This document shows positions 35,809 through 45,404 of a stretch of 64,000 bases of DNA, one piece after another; the stretch's first letter is position 1; each line of letters begins with the position of its first letter. The stretch comes from Agarilytica rhodophyticola (GTDB lineage: Bacteria > Pseudomonadota > Gammaproteobacteria > Pseudomonadales > Cellvibrionaceae): positions 372,001 through 436,000 of the forward strand of contig NZ_CP020038.1 of the NCBI RefSeq assembly GCF_002157225.2, given 5' to 3'. A model generated the notes under the pieces. The model was not told the DNA's origin, made no database searches, and was given only the letters and a program-made list of their open reading frames with translations. The position numbers were made by a program, and so were the translations under genes.

Positions 35809-38800
35809 TCACGGTTTAGGGATTAATAAAAGATGATCGCCAGGTGTTTGCGAGCGGATTCTTGCTGCATTTCTCGCTTCTCGAGTGGAGGGAGTTAATC
35901 CATCAGCTCGAGTGTCTACAGTGTTAACTCGTACAGTGCGTCCATTCTTGGTTGCCGTTATGTCTGGGAATGACGAGCCTTTTCTGCCACCGCCTGGCCC
36001 CGGCAGATATTCTTCAGGTAGACGATTCCCTCCATCGGTTATTGTAAAGCCTCTCTTCTCCATTTCAGTGGCAACTTCATCAATATGCTGCCTGGTGCTC
36101 TGCTTTCCTAAACGCCCCCCTGGGTTCGGTACTTTCTTTGCAACTTCCTTACACGGCTTTGATTTATCCTGACTCAACCCAAAAGGATCAATCCAAGTAG
36201 TAGGCGTTTCTACATATCCATTCGGCCTTAATCCACCTTTCAACCCAATCGGATCTTGACTTAAATAATCCCCAGATTCAGGATCATAATAACGAAACCG
36301 ATTATAGTAAAGCCCGCTTTCCTCATCCTCTAACTGCCCTTGAAAACGCAGGTGACAGTCATCATTCGCAGCGTTATTCGAGTGGGTTTTTAATTGTACG
36401 GTTCTCCCCCAAAGCTGATGGCGCGTATACCAACGCACTTCTCCTTCTTCGGATATGAGTTCCTTTGGCGTACCTAAATGATCGGTAACAATATAACTCA
36501 GCTCACCATCCACCTCTTGCGCTATCGGTACAAAACTATCCTGCTCGTAATGGTAAGCAACCGTTTGCTCCGTGCCATCCGCATATATTCGTCGCTCTTC
36601 ACTTAACAGGTTACCCGACCATAAGTAGTTCACTTGTTCATAGGTTTTATGGCGCTGATGTTTTGTTCCTGCTTGAATACAACTTTTACCAATGCGCCTG
36701 CCAAAGGGATCGTACTGATATTCCCAGGTGGCATTATCTGGCGTTGTTACTCGTGTTAATTGGTCTTCGCCGTTCCATTGATAGCTCCATTTTTGTGGGC
36801 GAAAGCCGTTTTTATCTACACGTTTGCCGATCATGCGACCCTGGGCGTCGTAGGCGTAGGTGGTGTCGCCTCGGCGTTGGATGCGGCCGCCGGCGGTGCG
36901 TTTGATACTGTTGTGTGTGTTGTGCACCGGCGCGTCTTGCAGCAGGGAGAGGGAGGTGCCTTTGTCCTGCTGCTCTACACTGACAATATTTTTGGTCTTG
37001 TCGTAGTGAAAGCGTTCTTGGATTAATCCTGCTTGCTGGTGTTGTTGCTGGTAGTCGACCTTTGTAATTTGGTTGTTGGCGTTATAGTGGTAATGAGTAC
37101 TGCCGGAGCGGGCGTCGTTAATCACGGTGGGATTAAAGGCTTTATCGTAGTGATAGCTGCGCGCTGCGCCTATATCCCCTTGGGTGCGGGTGGGGATATC
37201 TTGATGCTGAAAACCATAGTGCTGTGTATTAAACAGCTCGCTGTCTTTGCCTGCGATTTGGGTTTTAAGTTGGCCTATCTGGCTCCATTGGCGTTGTTCG
37301 ATAAAACCTGCGCCAGAACGGCGGCTGCGTTCGCGGCCCATTAAGTCCCGCTCAAACTGTAAGGGCGCGTGTTTGCCGATAGTTAAGGTGTTAAGTAAAC
37401 CATTGGCGTCGTAATGATAATGAGCAAGGCGGCCATCAAAGTTTTTCGAGGCCAATTCACCTAAGGCGTTGTAATTGGATTCAATTATGCGCCCGTTAAT
37501 ACTTTCGCTGACAATGCGTCCCAGCTCATCGCGCTCAAATTCAATCGTGGCATCGCGATTTTGTGCGGCGGTGATGTGCCCGCGTTTATCGTATGCAAAG
37601 CGAGTCAGTGTTGGCGCTTTCTGTTCGCCCCTATCAAATAATTCCTGGCGAATAGGCTGTCCCATCACATTATAGTGATAGTGAGTTTTTACGCCATCGC
37701 CTGCTGTTTTTTCAATAAGCTGTCCTGCGTTATTGTAGCGATATAAGAGTTGCCGCCCGGAAAAGTCCGTCTCTTTGGTGACGCTGCCACTGGCGTCATA
37801 GTCATAGCGATAGCGTTCATTATTTTCGTTAATGACATCCGTTAAACGCAGCAGTTGATCATATTCAAAATGAACCGTGCCGCCGCTGGGGTCAGTGACG
37901 GCTTGTAGTAAACCATAAGGGCCATATTGTCGCTGTGTTTTTTTACCTTCTCCGTCGATGGCTTCAATAAGATCCCCTCGCGCCGACCAGCGCCACTGTA
38001 ATGAGCTGCCATTGGCGAGGGTGGCGGCGGTGATACGGCCCATGGTGTCATATTGAAAATGGGTGGCGGTGCCATCGGGGTAGGTGCGGGTGCTTAACTG
38101 GCCGTGGCTATTGTAGGTAAAGGTGGTGGTAGCGCCGAGAGCGTCGGTCCACTGGGATAAGCGTTGTTGGGCATTATAGGCCAGGGTAACGATGGAGCCG
38201 TCGGGCTGATAAATTCTAGTCGCTTGGCCGCGTTCGTTAAGTTGGTAGCGCCAACAGCGGCCATCGGGGGAATGTTCGGCAATAATATTGCCCTTGTCGT
38301 CCCTTTCGTATTGCCATTGGGCGCCGCCTTGGTCGGTATAGCTGAGCAGGCGACCGCGTTTATCGCGTTCGAATGCTTCCGTACTGCCGTCGGGGTAGGT
38401 GATGGCTAAAAGGTTGCTCAATGTGTCCCATTGATAGTTAAACTCGCTCTTTTGCGGGGTAATAACACGAACCACATCGCCGTCTTGATTGTAGTGGTAT
38501 TTGTTGACTCGCCCTTGGGGTTCGATAACCGCAATAACCTGATCTTCGCTATCAATATGCAGGCTTTTGCGCTCGCCTAAGGTATTTATAAAACTAACGG
38601 CTCTTACACCCTCACTATTGGGCTGGCCATAGTCAAAGCGATCGTGGTAGTAATCGGTATCGGTGGCCACGCCAATCACGCGGTTTTGATTGTCGTATTC
38701 ATAGGCGGTGCAGTGCTCGCCGTTATAATCCAAGCCCACTACACGGCGTTTGCTGTCGTAGGCATAGCCCATGCGATAGCCCGCCGCATCGCTGGCACCG

Positions 38801-41085
38801 ATTAATAAGCCCTGCTCGTTATAGTCAAACTCGGCCTCGATAATGCCGCTGGCGCGATGGTGCACCCGCTGTAAACGGCCCCCCTGTACTTCAAGGTCGT
38901 AGATATCGCCATTGGTAAGGGTAATCTGGGTGGGCTTTAAGCCGATGGGGGCCTCGGTGTCGGGGGCATAGGCAATATCAAAACCCTGGCCGTTGCTATC
39001 GCGCACGGCAGACAGTCGCCTTACCATGCCGTCGTGCCATTGGTAAATCCATAATAAGTTATTGGCATCTTCAATGGCGTAGCCGTTGCCGTAGGCCATT
39101 AGCTTATAGTTATTATCGTGAATATTGACGCAGACGGCGCCGTCAAAGGGTACATCGAAGGGGATTTTGCGGCCCATGGCCGTTTGGAAAATGGCGCCTT
39201 CAGGGCCAATTTCGACAAAATTAGACAGGGGTGTGCTCCAGTGCGGGCCAAATAAACCGCCCCCCTGGCCCGGTGTCCAGGTGCGCTCTAAAGTAAAGTG
39301 GCCTGCGCTAATATCTACTTGGTTAATAAAGGGTTGGCCGAGGATCATATTGACCGGGTTGCTTTCCTCCGCAGGATTCGACGACGGCCCTGCTAAACTC
39401 GACGCCGCTACTAAGGTTCCCATAGTCGCTAATTGCCCCGCTTTAGGACACGGCCCCTTGGGTTTGCCATGTCCTTTTTTGGCAAGTCCTCCTGAACCAT
39501 CGGCTTGGCGGCGTCCCAATTTAAAGACGGTGGTCTCTTTCGAATTTTTGGCAACAGTGGTTGCGGTAAAACGATTGGCGATTTTTTTAATAAAGGTTTT
39601 TACTAATTCGTCAATCATTTCAAAAAAAAGATCGAGATATTCTTCCACTTTATCTTTAAACGTCTTAAACGCTGTCAAGATTTTTTCAGCAAAGCGACTC
39701 CTAAACCATAACTTATCAATATATTCTTTCAGTGCAGCAATAACGCTTTCGCACATCTTGACCATTTTTTCTTTTAGGAAATCGACATGATGTTTCACCT
39801 CCTGTTGTTTTTTGCGAATCCATTTTACAAGATTGCCATTGGCGACATTTCTTAGAACCTTTATGGTTTCTTGCAATAAATCGCTGGCTTTGCCGCTGGC
39901 TTTCGACGCGCCGCGAATACCGGCAAAAAAGCGTGCAATAGGAGCAAAGGCTTTTTTTAGAAAAAAACCAGCAACCGGAATAAACCCCAGTGACAGTGCC
40001 CCCAGTTCGATATAATCCCACGTAGTAGGCGTTTCACCATCGTCACCTAAAAATTGACAGACCCATCTAATAATGTCAATCACATCAATAATATCGCCAA
40101 CAACAGGTATAAAACCTAAAATGGCTTCAGCCACCAGTAAAAATACATCCCAGCCGTCGTCGGCATCAGGGTCGAAGAGCTGTGCTGCCACACGTTCCGC
40201 TTGGCCAATATTTTGTAGTATTTTATAAAATCTTGAGTCAGGGATTTTAATGCCATTAACCAGAGTTGTTTCCAGCTCTTTGGCCACTTTATTGGCAGCG
40301 GGGTCATCGGGGTAGTTAATATGGTCTAGGCGGTTATTTAATTCTTGTTCTAAGCGTACAAGCGCGCCATCACTGCTAAAAGGGTTCCAGTTATCTGTGG
40401 CAATATCGGCTAAAGAATCATTGCGCAGCTCTTGTAAAACTTCGCTCTTAGCTCGTTGATCGACTTGTCCATTGTTATCTGTCCATAAGGCTTTACCGTG
40501 CTTTTCAACAAAAGCGGTAATTTCTGTTTTATCAGAAATATTCTTATGTCTAATTTGCTCGATTTTGTATTTCGCTGCTTTTTGCTTTGTCCAATACACC
40601 AGCCACCACATCAATTGACCACGGCCTGTGGGTGTCAGTGAGCCAACCCCTGCTTTTGCGGATGCGTCTTCAATGGCGAGATAAAGATCGGACTTTTCAT
40701 CTAGAGATTCTACCTTTAAGGCATCAGAACCTTCGCCAAAGAGCACAACATAACTGCCACAGGGGCTGTTTTTAACGCGTGCTAAACCATTTGTATCCAC
40801 CACCCCTTTAATTTCAGGTGCAGCTTTTTGGGCGTCGGTTTTAGGCGTGACAATGATTTCGCCCTCTTCCCCTTCTTCTTGTTCTCCCCACTTAACAACA
40901 AACTCGGCATCGGGAACGGGGGCATCATCTTTTTCATACTTCAGTTCAATAGGAATTTCACAGGCACATTCTGCACAGCCGCCATCGTAAATATTGGCGG
41001 TAGGGAAGTTATCGAGATCTTCTTTGGCATCGTCGATGATATTTGACGAACTACCGCCACCTAATGAATGCTCTTCCTGGCTCAT
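35809..41085 (-). CDS. RHS-repeat polymorphic toxin, T6SS effector
   Basis: 1758 residues. The N-terminal 560 hold an acidic cysteine-containing head (CAECACEIPIEL), two hydrophobic stretches (about 313-345 and 357-390) and a basic coiled region. From about 575 the RHS shell begins (NPVNMILGQPFINQVDISAG), with dozens of YD repeats such as YDYDASGSVTKETD. The core ends with the conserved DHLGTPKEL, LRFQGQLEDEESGLYYNRFRYYDPESGDYLSQDPIGL and closing DPFGL. The last 121 residues (1638-1758, bases 35812-36174) are the variable toxin tip. It contains SFPDITATKNGRTVRVNTVD, which looks like the core of a PD-(D/E)xK-type nuclease (tentative; a clear ExK is missing), and ends HLLLIPKP. It overlaps the DUF4123 gene by 4 bases. 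Confidence 0.93.
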   Translation of the reverse strand: MSQEEHSLGGGSSSNIIDDAKEDLDNFPTANIYDGGCAECACEIPIELKYEKDDAPVPDAEFVVKWGEQEEGEEGEIIVTPKTDAQKAAPEIKGVVDTNGLARVKNSPCGSYVVLFGEGSDALKVESLDEKSDLYLAIEDASAKAGVGSLTPTGRGQLMWWLVYWTKQKAAKYKIEQIRHKNISDKTEITAFVEKHGKALWTDNNGQVDQRAKSEVLQELRNDSLADIATDNWNPFSSDGALVRLEQELNNRLDHINYPDDPAANKVAKELETTLVNGIKIPDSRFYKILQNIGQAERVAAQLFDPDADDGWDVFLLVAEAILGFIPVVGDIIDVIDIIRWVCQFLGDDGETPTTWDYIELGALSLGFIPVAGFFLKKAFAPIARFFAGIRGASKASGKASDLLQETIKVLRNVANGNLVKWIRKKQQEVKHHVDFLKEKMVKMCESVIAALKEYIDKLWFRSRFAEKILTAFKTFKDKVEEYLDLFFEMIDELVKTFIKKIANRFTATTVAKNSKETTVFKLGRRQADGSGGLAKKGHGKPKGPCPKAGQLATMGTLVAASSLAGPSSNPAEESNPVNMILGQPFINQVDISAGHFTLERTWTPGQGGGLFGPHWSTPLSNFVEIGPEGAIFQTAMGRKIPFDVPFDGAVCVNIHDNNYKLMAYGNGYAIEDANNLLWIYQWHDGMVRRLSAVRDSNGQGFDIAYAPDTEAPIGLKPTQITLTNGDIYDLEVQGGRLQRVHHRASGIIEAEFDYNEQGLLIGASDAAGYRMGYAYDSKRRVVGLDYNGEHCTAYEYDNQNRVIGVATDTDYYHDRFDYGQPNSEGVRAVSFINTLGERKSLHIDSEDQVIAVIEPQGRVNKYHYNQDGDVVRVITPQKSEFNYQWDTLSNLLAITYPDGSTEAFERDKRGRLLSYTDQGGAQWQYERDDKGNIIAEHSPDGRCWRYQLNERGQATRIYQPDGSIVTLAYNAQQRLSQWTDALGATTTFTYNSHGQLSTRTYPDGTATHFQYDTMGRITAATLANGSSLQWRWSARGDLIEAIDGEGKKTQRQYGPYGLLQAVTDPSGGTVHFEYDQLLRLTDVINENNERYRYDYDASGSVTKETDFSGRQLLYRYNNAGQLIEKTAGDGVKTHYHYNVMGQPIRQELFDRGEQKAPTLTRFAYDKRGHITAAQNRDATIEFERDELGRIVSESINGRIIESNYNALGELASKNFDGRLAHYHYDANGLLNTLTIGKHAPLQFERDLMGRERSRRSGAGFIEQRQWSQIGQLKTQIAGKDSELFNTQHYGFQHQDIPTRTQGDIGAARSYHYDKAFNPTVINDARSGSTHYHYNANNQITKVDYQQQHQQAGLIQERFHYDKTKNIVSVEQQDKGTSLSLLQDAPVHNTHNSIKRTAGGRIQRRGDTTYAYDAQGRMIGKRVDKNGFRPQKWSYQWNGEDQLTRVTTPDNATWEYQYDPFGRRIGKSCIQAGTKHQRHKTYEQVNYLWSGNLLSEERRIYADGTEQTVAYHYEQDSFVPIAQEVDGELSYIVTDHLGTPKELISEEGEVRWYTRHQLWGRTVQLKTHSNNAANDDCHLRFQGQLEDEESGLYYNRFRYYDPESGDYLSQDPIGLKGGLRPNGYVETPTTWIDPFGLSQDKSKPCKEVAKKVPNPGGRLGKQSTRQHIDEVATEMEKRGFTITDGGNRLPEEYLPGPGGGRKGSSFPDITATKNGRTVRVNTVDTRADGLTPSTREARNAARIRSQTPGDHLLLIPKP

Positions 41086-42140
41086 GATTTTGCTCCCTCT
41101 TGTACTTGCTGTGCTTGTATGCGCTGGTAATTGTCAAAGCCTGCGTTAATTAAACGATCGGCGTGGTCTTCATTGCCTACTGTGTGGCGTGGGTCTTTTA
41201 AAATATTCATAGCCCAGGGTTGGCTGCTGGCAAAGTCAAAGCCGTATAACAGTTGTAGAGATAACCAACCGGCGGCGGAACGTTCGGATAAAAAGCCATA
41301 ATCGCTGGCCTTGCGTAAGCCGCTCTGAATAAATAGCTCTCTATCTTCAATATTCCAACGTTGAAACTCGACTTCGAAGTGTTTTTCTAAATATTCGCGA
41401 AAGACAGGAATTCTCTGTTCTAAACGCCTAAGTTCCAAAGCCTGCATATGCTCGGGACGCATAATAAAAGGCGTTTTTTCGCTGATATTTAATGGGCGAA
41501 TATTGCTGGTTTCAGGCGTTATTTCTGGTGCTTGATAAATATTTGCAGAGCCGTCGCCTTGGGGTAAAAATATTCGTGCTGTTGGGCCAAAAAACGTTAT
41601 TTTTTCTGAGACTGTTGCAACATCGAGAAAGGCGCTAATTAAACGCGGATCAAAAAAGCGAAATACCGCACGGGTATGTGGGGTTTCGGCTTTTTGTTGT
41701 GGTGTTGGCTGTTGGTTATTGGGTAAGTCGACAAAATACCAGCGTCGCCAATGTTTAACCAGTGAGGAAAAAGCTAAACTATTATCCGCAAGCTCAAAAA
41801 AAATACCCCAGCTGGGTAAACTTTCTTCAGGTGTTTCTGCATTTTTAGATGGTGGCCAAATTTCGCGAGTTATAAACCGCCAAAAACGCGGTGAAATTTT
41901 TACAATATAGGGTATGGCATCATTTGATGTGAATTCTGATGCTCCGATTTCGGGTAAGGTGCTTGCTAAGCCTTCATCTATTAATTCAGCAGCAAAGCCT
42001 GCTACATCGTTGTGGGTGATTGCATCAATAATCGTGTACAGCTGGCCATTTTTTACAAGGGACTCTAGCTCCTCGAATATATAAAACTGCAAACCATCAC
42101 TATACTCAAGCTTTGAGCCCGTATCTGAATTGGTTGTCAT
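41082..42140 (-). CDS. DUF4123 T6SS effector chaperone/adaptor
   Basis: A 352-residue protein of the DUF4123 family (PF13503), recognisable by GQLYTIIDAI near the start, PYIVKISP, a central WGIFFELADNSLAFSSLVKHWRRWYFV and RAVFRFFDPRLISAFLD. DUF4123 proteins load effectors onto a particular VgrG. Here the gene lies between vgrG (35 bases upstream) and the RHS gene (4-base ATGA overlap), exactly as expected for the adaptor that couples this RHS toxin to this VgrG. Confidence 0.9.
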   Translation of the reverse strand: MTTNSDTGSKLEYSDGLQFYIFEELESLVKNGQLYTIIDAITHNDVAGFAAELIDEGLASTLPEIGASEFTSNDAIPYIVKISPRFWRFITREIWPPSKNAETPEESLPSWGIFFELADNSLAFSSLVKHWRRWYFVDLPNNQQPTPQQKAETPHTRAVFRFFDPRLISAFLDVATVSEKITFFGPTARIFLPQGDGSANIYQAPEITPETSNIRPLNISEKTPFIMRPEHMQALELRRLEQRIPVFREYLEKHFEVEFQRWNIEDRELFIQSGLRKASDYGFLSERSAAGWLSLQLLYGFDFASSQPWAMNILKDPRHTVGNEDHADRLINAGFDNYQRIQAQQVQEGAKS

Positions 42141-42175
42141 TATTGTTCTGCCCGCCCTATTTTCCTTAATTTTTC

Positions 42176-44215
42176 TTAGTGGCGACCATCAATAGCAATG
42201 TCGGCAACCCGGGGTTTTTCCGCTTCGTTAGGGTCGGATGCGGCAACAATTTCGGCAACTCCAGCACTGCCACCTTCATTAATTTTGACTTTTTTACCGA
42301 CGATGGTAACGCCGCTGGAATCAATTTTAATAAAGCCACCAGGGCCTTTAATCGTGAGTTCTTTTTCTCCCTGATAGACCATGGTGGGGCCTTTGTGAAA
42401 CAGCTCCTTGCCCACTTTAACGGAGCGAGATTTTTTGATATCAATGCCTTCAGAACCCATTACCTCGCGGGTGCGAGATCCCATGATTTTATGCATTTCA
42501 CCGCCGCCGACAATACGCATCACGTTTTGTCCTATTTTGGCAACATAATCTCTTGCTATGCGTAAAAAGCTGGAGTTTTGTACTTCTTCAAGCCTGTCTT
42601 TGCCGATAACCGTGTGATGGTCGCGCTTGGTAATTTCGTATTGGTCTTGTTCAACGGTTTTGTGCCTGTCCTTAAATACATGCTCGCGTTTATCATTTTC
42701 CACGACGATATCTTGGTCTTTTTCGGCATGGACATAAATTTGCTCCGATCCTTTTTTGTCATCGAAGCGAAGTTCATTGTAATTCTTACCCGAGCCTCCC
42801 TTAGTGGAGTGTGACTTGATACCGCTCACGGTCTTCATAGTGTATGGCGGTTTATTTTTGCCGTTATAAACCGAGCCGCTAACAAAAGGGCGATCGGGAT
42901 CACCATCGTAGAAATCCACCACTACTTCATGGCCGATACGTGGGATAAATGAAGCCCCCCATTTATTGCCCGCCCAAGTTTGCGCCACTCTGAGAAAACA
43001 GGTACTGTGCTCGTTTTTTTGCCCTTCTCTATCCCAGATAAATTGGACTTTAATGCGGCCGTATTCGTCGACATAGATTTCTTCACCGGCCGGGCCGACT
43101 ACAACCGCAGTTTGTGGGCCTCGCATTAGCGGACGTTGTTGTAATCTAGGGCGTATAGGAACACTGTCTGGAACACAAGCAAAACTGTTGCAATACCCCA
43201 GTTTGCCTTCATCGTTGTTTAGATAAGTAGTATCGGTGGCGGTGTGGGTAACTTCAGTTAAAATATAATGGCCTTTTTCGCTTGCCGTTGTGTGCTTTGC
43301 CAGGTTAAAGCGGCCACCGGCATAGAGGCTGGTGTAGTCACTTTGGGCGTTAACACAATGACGTTCAGATTCTTCCGCTTCCATGCGCATTTTCACTAGA
43401 GTGCGGCCAAGGTTGCTGCCATATAAACCGGGATATTCATAGTGCTCGTAACTGGCGTTATTCTGGTATTTACTTAGGGTACTAATGTGTGAGTTAAGAT
43501 TTTTATCTGGGGTTTTAAAGTCGTAATCATTGAGTGCCCAAGCCCCTTTTTTGAAGTGGTGCTTGTGTTGCCAACCAGAAATTTGAGCGTTGGGGTTACT
43601 ACCGTGAGAATATTCCAAATCACTCTCAGGGCACATTTCATGAGAGTACTGTGGGTCGACAAAAATAAGTTTGTGTTTGCCCTGCTCATGTTGAAAAAAA
43701 TAATTAATACCGTCTTCAGCTAACAGGCGTGTGATAAAATTTAAATCACTTTCATTATGTTGAATACAATATTCTCGGGGTGAGCCTCCCGCTGCACGAA
43801 ATTCAAAATCGCTAAACCCAAGATCTTGAAGAACCTGGCTCACAATCTCTTGGGTATTCTTATTTTGGAAAATTCGGTGGTTGTTTGTTTGTGATAAAAA
43901 CCATAACCAAGGCACAAGAGTAATTTTATATTCACGCAAATCATCTGCAACAATTTCACCAAAAACAAAGCGGTTAATATAGCTGTGGAAATAGCGCTTA
44001 GTGCTGCTATTAATAGTGATGGTAACGTCTTTACCAACAATTTGTTCTGGTTGTATATCAAGGTTTGCAGAAAGGAATGTAACTTCAAATTGAAACAACT
44101 GAGAAATATGTTCAGTACCTGAAAAATGAGTAATAAGCAGAGTGTCATTGCCAAGGCTTATATCTGACATACTTACTAGACGATGTTCTTGGGTATACTT
44201 AGTTGCGTCAGTCAT
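42176..44215 (-). CDS. vgrG: Type VI secretion spike protein VgrG
   Basis: 679 residues from the ATG at 44215. The frame is open to 44341, but the extra 42 residues are hydrophobic and unlike VgrG. It has the gp27-like base (YTQEHRLVSMSDISLGNDTLLITHFSGTEHIS), CIQHNESDLNFITRLLAEDGINYFFQHE, the gp5-like OB domain (VDEYGRIKVQFIWDR, RVAQTWAGNKWGASFIPRIGHEVVVDFYDGDPDRPFVSGSVYN) and a beta-helical needle with repeated VxxxxxxxV patterns. The C-terminus has only a short tail, so it probably carries cargo non-covalently through the DUF4123 adaptor and a PAAR tip. It is the first gene of the island. Confidence 0.95.
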   Translation of the reverse strand: MTDATKYTQEHRLVSMSDISLGNDTLLITHFSGTEHISQLFQFEVTFLSANLDIQPEQIVGKDVTITINSSTKRYFHSYINRFVFGEIVADDLREYKITLVPWLWFLSQTNNHRIFQNKNTQEIVSQVLQDLGFSDFEFRAAGGSPREYCIQHNESDLNFITRLLAEDGINYFFQHEQGKHKLIFVDPQYSHEMCPESDLEYSHGSNPNAQISGWQHKHHFKKGAWALNDYDFKTPDKNLNSHISTLSKYQNNASYEHYEYPGLYGSNLGRTLVKMRMEAEESERHCVNAQSDYTSLYAGGRFNLAKHTTASEKGHYILTEVTHTATDTTYLNNDEGKLGYCNSFACVPDSVPIRPRLQQRPLMRGPQTAVVVGPAGEEIYVDEYGRIKVQFIWDREGQKNEHSTCFLRVAQTWAGNKWGASFIPRIGHEVVVDFYDGDPDRPFVSGSVYNGKNKPPYTMKTVSGIKSHSTKGGSGKNYNELRFDDKKGSEQIYVHAEKDQDIVVENDKREHVFKDRHKTVEQDQYEITKRDHHTVIGKDRLEEVQNSSFLRIARDYVAKIGQNVMRIVGGGEMHKIMGSRTREVMGSEGIDIKKSRSVKVGKELFHKGPTMVYQGEKELTIKGPGGFIKIDSSGVTIVGKKVKINEGGSAGVAEIVAASDPNEAEKPRVADIAIDGRH

Positions 44216-44352
44216 AGAAATGCGTCCGTGAATCCATATCCGTATATAAAGCGGAAATTTTTTGTCGTAAATATAGATATTTAGAAGTAGGCAGAGATTA
44301 TAGATGACTACAAAAGGGGGGGTTATATAAAGGTACGCCAACAGAGTGAAGC

Positions 44353-44383
44353 GCGTGCCTTGTGATAAAATAATAAGGCACGC
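44353..44383. terminator. Hairpin between yggS and vgrG
   Basis: GCGTGCCTT and AAGGCACGC form a perfect 9-bp stem with a 13-base loop, 104 bases past the yggS stop. No T-run follows on the minus strand. It may end the yggS transcript weakly, or mark the island boundary. Confidence 0.45.
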
Positions 44384-44486
44384 AAGAAATCTAATAACTA
44401 ATTTTTTAAATGAGAGTCTGACTAAATGAAATAATTAATCACCTCTAGGTTTAAAAGTAATTAAGATCGGTAAAAATATCTATTAT

Positions 44487-45182
44487 TTATTTTTCTCGCG
44501 GGCCGAAAATATCTGTTCCAATTCTAACGATTGTAGAGCCATTGGCTATTGCCATTTCTAAGTCTGCTGACATTCCCATGGACAAAGTGTCGAAGTTAGA
44601 AAATAGATTGTTTGATTTGAGCTGGTTAAAAAGATCGTACATTTTTTTAAACGCGTTGCTACCTTCGTTAATATCACCAGTATTTGGCCGAGGTATTGCC
44701 ATAAGTCCACGCAGCTTGATGTTGGGCAAGTTTTCTATAGCGACAGCCAGTTCTTCAACTTCTTCGATGGTAACGCCAGACTTACTTAACTCATTATCAA
44801 TGTTGACTTGGATGCAAAGGTTGATGGGCGCCAGCGCCGCCGGTCTCTGGTTGGACAACCTTTGGGCAATTTTCAACCTGTCGACGGTATGAACCCAGTG
44901 AAAGTTTTCGGCAATAGCACGTGTTTTATTGGACTGAATTGGCCCTATAAAATGCCATATAAGTTCTGGCATGGATAATGATTCTATTTTATCTAAAGCT
45001 TCTTGTAGATAATTCTCACCAAAATGATTTTGACCAACGGCATGGGCAGCGGCAATGGCACTGGCTGGGTGTTTTTTACTCACCGCCAACAACAGAATAT
45101 CGCTGTCTGAGCGATGATTTTCATGAGTTGCCTGACAAATTCTGTCTCGAACTGTCTCAAGTCTGTCAGCAATAGAAGGCAT
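44487..45182 (-). CDS. yggS: YggS/PLPBP pyridoxal phosphate homeostasis protein
   Basis: A 231-residue protein of the PLP-binding barrel family: LLAVSKKHPASAI with the PLP lysine (K36), FGENYLQEALDKI, WHFIGPIQSNKTRAIAENFHWVHTVD, LRGLMAIP and LSMGMSADLEMAIANGSTIVRIGTDIFG. It buffers pyridoxal phosphate and affects amino-acid pools. In pseudomonads it sits between pilT (divergent) and proC; here the proC side is separated by the RHS island. Confidence 0.95.
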   Translation of the reverse strand: MPSIADRLETVRDRICQATHENHRSDSDILLLAVSKKHPASAIAAAHAVGQNHFGENYLQEALDKIESLSMPELIWHFIGPIQSNKTRAIAENFHWVHTVDRLKIAQRLSNQRPAALAPINLCIQVNIDNELSKSGVTIEEVEELAVAIENLPNIKLRGLMAIPRPNTGDINEGSNAFKKMYDLFNQLKSNNLFSNFDTLSMGMSADLEMAIANGSTIVRIGTDIFGPREK

Positions 45183-45404
45183 AGATTTCCCGCTTTGTGG
45201 TTAAATTAGTGTGAACATGGCCCAGCATAATAGATTAGCAATCAAAGTTTGAGCTGGCTCTAACACTTGGAAGTTTTAGGATAGTGGAATTGCCAGCGCT
45301 GCGGTAAGATCATCTACACTATTTTTAATGGCCTGTAGTGGGCTAATTTATTTAAGGCCGTTTTGGCTAAATTCAAACAAAACCTTGGTAAAGGCTAAAT
45401 TTCT
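45183..45404. promoter_or_regulatory. Divergent yggS/pilT promoter region
   Basis: 222 bases between the divergent yggS and pilT genes. It must hold both promoters. I could not single out a convincing -35/-10 pair. Confidence 0.4.

Noticed and set aside
39125-39790. 221-codon plus-strand frame opposite the RHS gene
   Set aside because: Antisense to a well-supported RHS N-terminus and shell; composition is a by-product of the codons below it.
33084-44215. Complete type VI secretion system
   Set aside because: Only spike, adaptor, effector and immunity genes are present; no sheath, baseplate, membrane complex or ClpV gene lies in the window.
44216-44341. N-terminal extension of VgrG
   Set aside because: The added 42 residues are hydrophobic and absent from the family; ATG 44215 begins the standard VgrG N-terminus.
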